The translations under genes were made by a program, and so were the position numbers. DNA of 5,691 bases from CAMCQY01 sp044370415 (GTDB lineage: Bacteria; Planctomycetota; Planctomycetia; Pirellulales; UBA1268). A model generated the notes under the pieces. It was given only the letters and a program-made list of their open reading frames with translations. It did not search any database and was not told the DNA's origin. The stretch lies in NCBI GenBank assembly GCA_044370415.1, contig JBILVO010000195.1, positions 1 to 5,691 on the forward strand, written 5' to 3'. Positions 5,270 through 5,691 of this stretch are shown here, piece by piece; the stretch's first letter is position 1, and each line of letters opens with the position of its first letter.

Positions 5270-5298
5270 AGCGTAGGCGGGCGGCCGAGGCCTGTCCA
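5270..5298 (-). promoter_or_regulatory. Candidate sigma-70-like promoter for the ABC transporter genes
   Basis: On the minus strand TGGACA (plus 5293-5298; five of six match TTGACA) is followed after exactly 17 bases by TACGCT (plus 5270-5275; first, second and last bases match TATAAT). It lies just past the stop codon of the upstream TauE/SafE-type gene and about 70 bases before the ATPase ATG, where a separate promoter would be expected. The -10 box is poor, so this is a candidate only. Confidence 0.4.
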
Positions 5299-5310
5299 TC
5301 GCCGCGTCGC

Positions 5311-5691
5311 TCAACCGCGTCGCCAGAAGTAGTACGCGGCGAGGCCGAAGCCGACGGCGGCCACGAACCGACGGACCAGCGTGGCCGGCAGCCTGCGGGC
5401 GACGCCGGCGCCGGCCAGGCCTCCCAGCACGGCGGCGACCGCCATGACCGCCGCGTGCGGCCACGACACGTCGGTCGCGCCGCCGAGGAGCGATCCGGCG
5501 GCGAACAGGATGGCCGCCGTGCCGTTGATCGCCATGCCGAGGACGTTCTTCACGGCGTTGAGCCGGTGGATGTCGCCGAGGCCCAACAGCCCGAGCACGG
5601 CGAGCATCAGGATGCCGATGCCGGCGCCGAAGTAGCCGCCGTAGACTCCCACCAGAAACTGAAGCAGGGCGGCGAGCCCCAGCCGCGACGC
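5311..5691 (-). CDS. TauE/SafE family membrane protein (C-terminal half, cut by the window edge)
   Basis: An open frame runs from the right edge to a TGA at 5311-5313 and gives 126 residues, about half of a usual TauE/SafE protein (roughly 250 residues). The reading continues without a start through ASRLGLAALLQFLVGVYGGY, so the GTG at 5652 is internal and the gene begins outside the window. Family hallmarks are GVYGGYFGAGIGILMLA (residues 15-31), then HRLNAVKNVLGMAINGTAA (42-60), and a last segment ending LAAYYFWRRG. Four hydrophobic segments are visible (about 7-40, 50-68, 79-98 and 106-123), consistent with the second half of the family's internal duplication. Members of the family are inner-membrane carriers tied to sulfite, sulfoacetate or other organosulfur anion export, but most are uncharacterised and the substrate cannot be read here. 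It is on the same strand as the ABC genes, 114 bases upstream of the ATPase, probably with a separate promoter between them. Confidence 0.88.
   Translation of the reverse strand, partial: ASRLGLAALLQFLVGVYGGYFGAGIGILMLAVLGLLGLGDIHRLNAVKNVLGMAINGTAAILFAAGSLLGGATDVSWPHAAVMAVAAVLGGLAGAGVARRLPATLVRRFVAAVGFGLAAYYFWRRG

Noticed and set aside
1..5691. CRISPR arrays, tRNA or rRNA genes, insertion sequences, toxin-antitoxin or defence genes
   Set aside because: No regularly spaced direct repeats, cloverleaf-like segments, transposase motifs or terminal inverted repeats were found when reading both strands; every long stretch is accounted for by the six coding regions.

Overview
This is a very GC-rich window with six protein-coding regions. 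It most likely comes from a planctomycete chromosome, probably the Pirellulales or relatives. That placement is inference from three sequence clues. First, the exported TPR protein carries a C-terminal block (NNLAWLLATSPD, then RDG..A.ELA..A.E.T.WK, then TLAAGYAESGDFD.A) of a style I associate with planctomycete TPR proteins. Second, the small secreted Gln-rich protein has an SPY motif and ends in GHASTFQNLSHYYPGR, which resembles a planctomycete-type orphan family. Third, the second secreted protein is an Ala-rich helical domain of a kind common in that phylum. No tRNA, rRNA, CRISPR array, transposase or integrase was seen, and nothing suggests recent mobility.

Layout. Bases 1-157 hold the C-terminal tail of a + strand gene that begins outside the window. 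Two GC-rich hairpins (158-175 and 179-198) follow its stop codon directly. Two + strand genes for exported proteins of unknown function come next (254-685 and 736-1410). They converge on a minus-strand gene for an exported 586-residue TPR protein (1447-3207), with only a 36-base gap that is largely an imperfect hairpin. Further right, all on the minus strand, lie an ABC-2 type permease (3357-4187), its ATPase (4252-5196), and the C-terminal half of a TauE/SafE-type membrane protein running off the right edge (5311-5691).

How the genes may work together. The ATPase and permease almost certainly form one ABC exporter: one nucleotide-binding subunit and one six-helix membrane subunit, each presumably present twice. 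A plausible sigma-70-like promoter (5270-5298) precedes the ATPase. The TPR gene follows the permease in the same orientation, but 149 bases away and with its own perfect AGGAGG, so it may be transcribed separately. Its substrate or partner cannot be read from the sequence. The two + strand secreted proteins share a motif upstream of their starts, which hints at common control. I did not find a convincing new multi-gene system. The more unusual material is the set of lineage-type secreted proteins of unknown function and the small intergenic repeats and hairpins.
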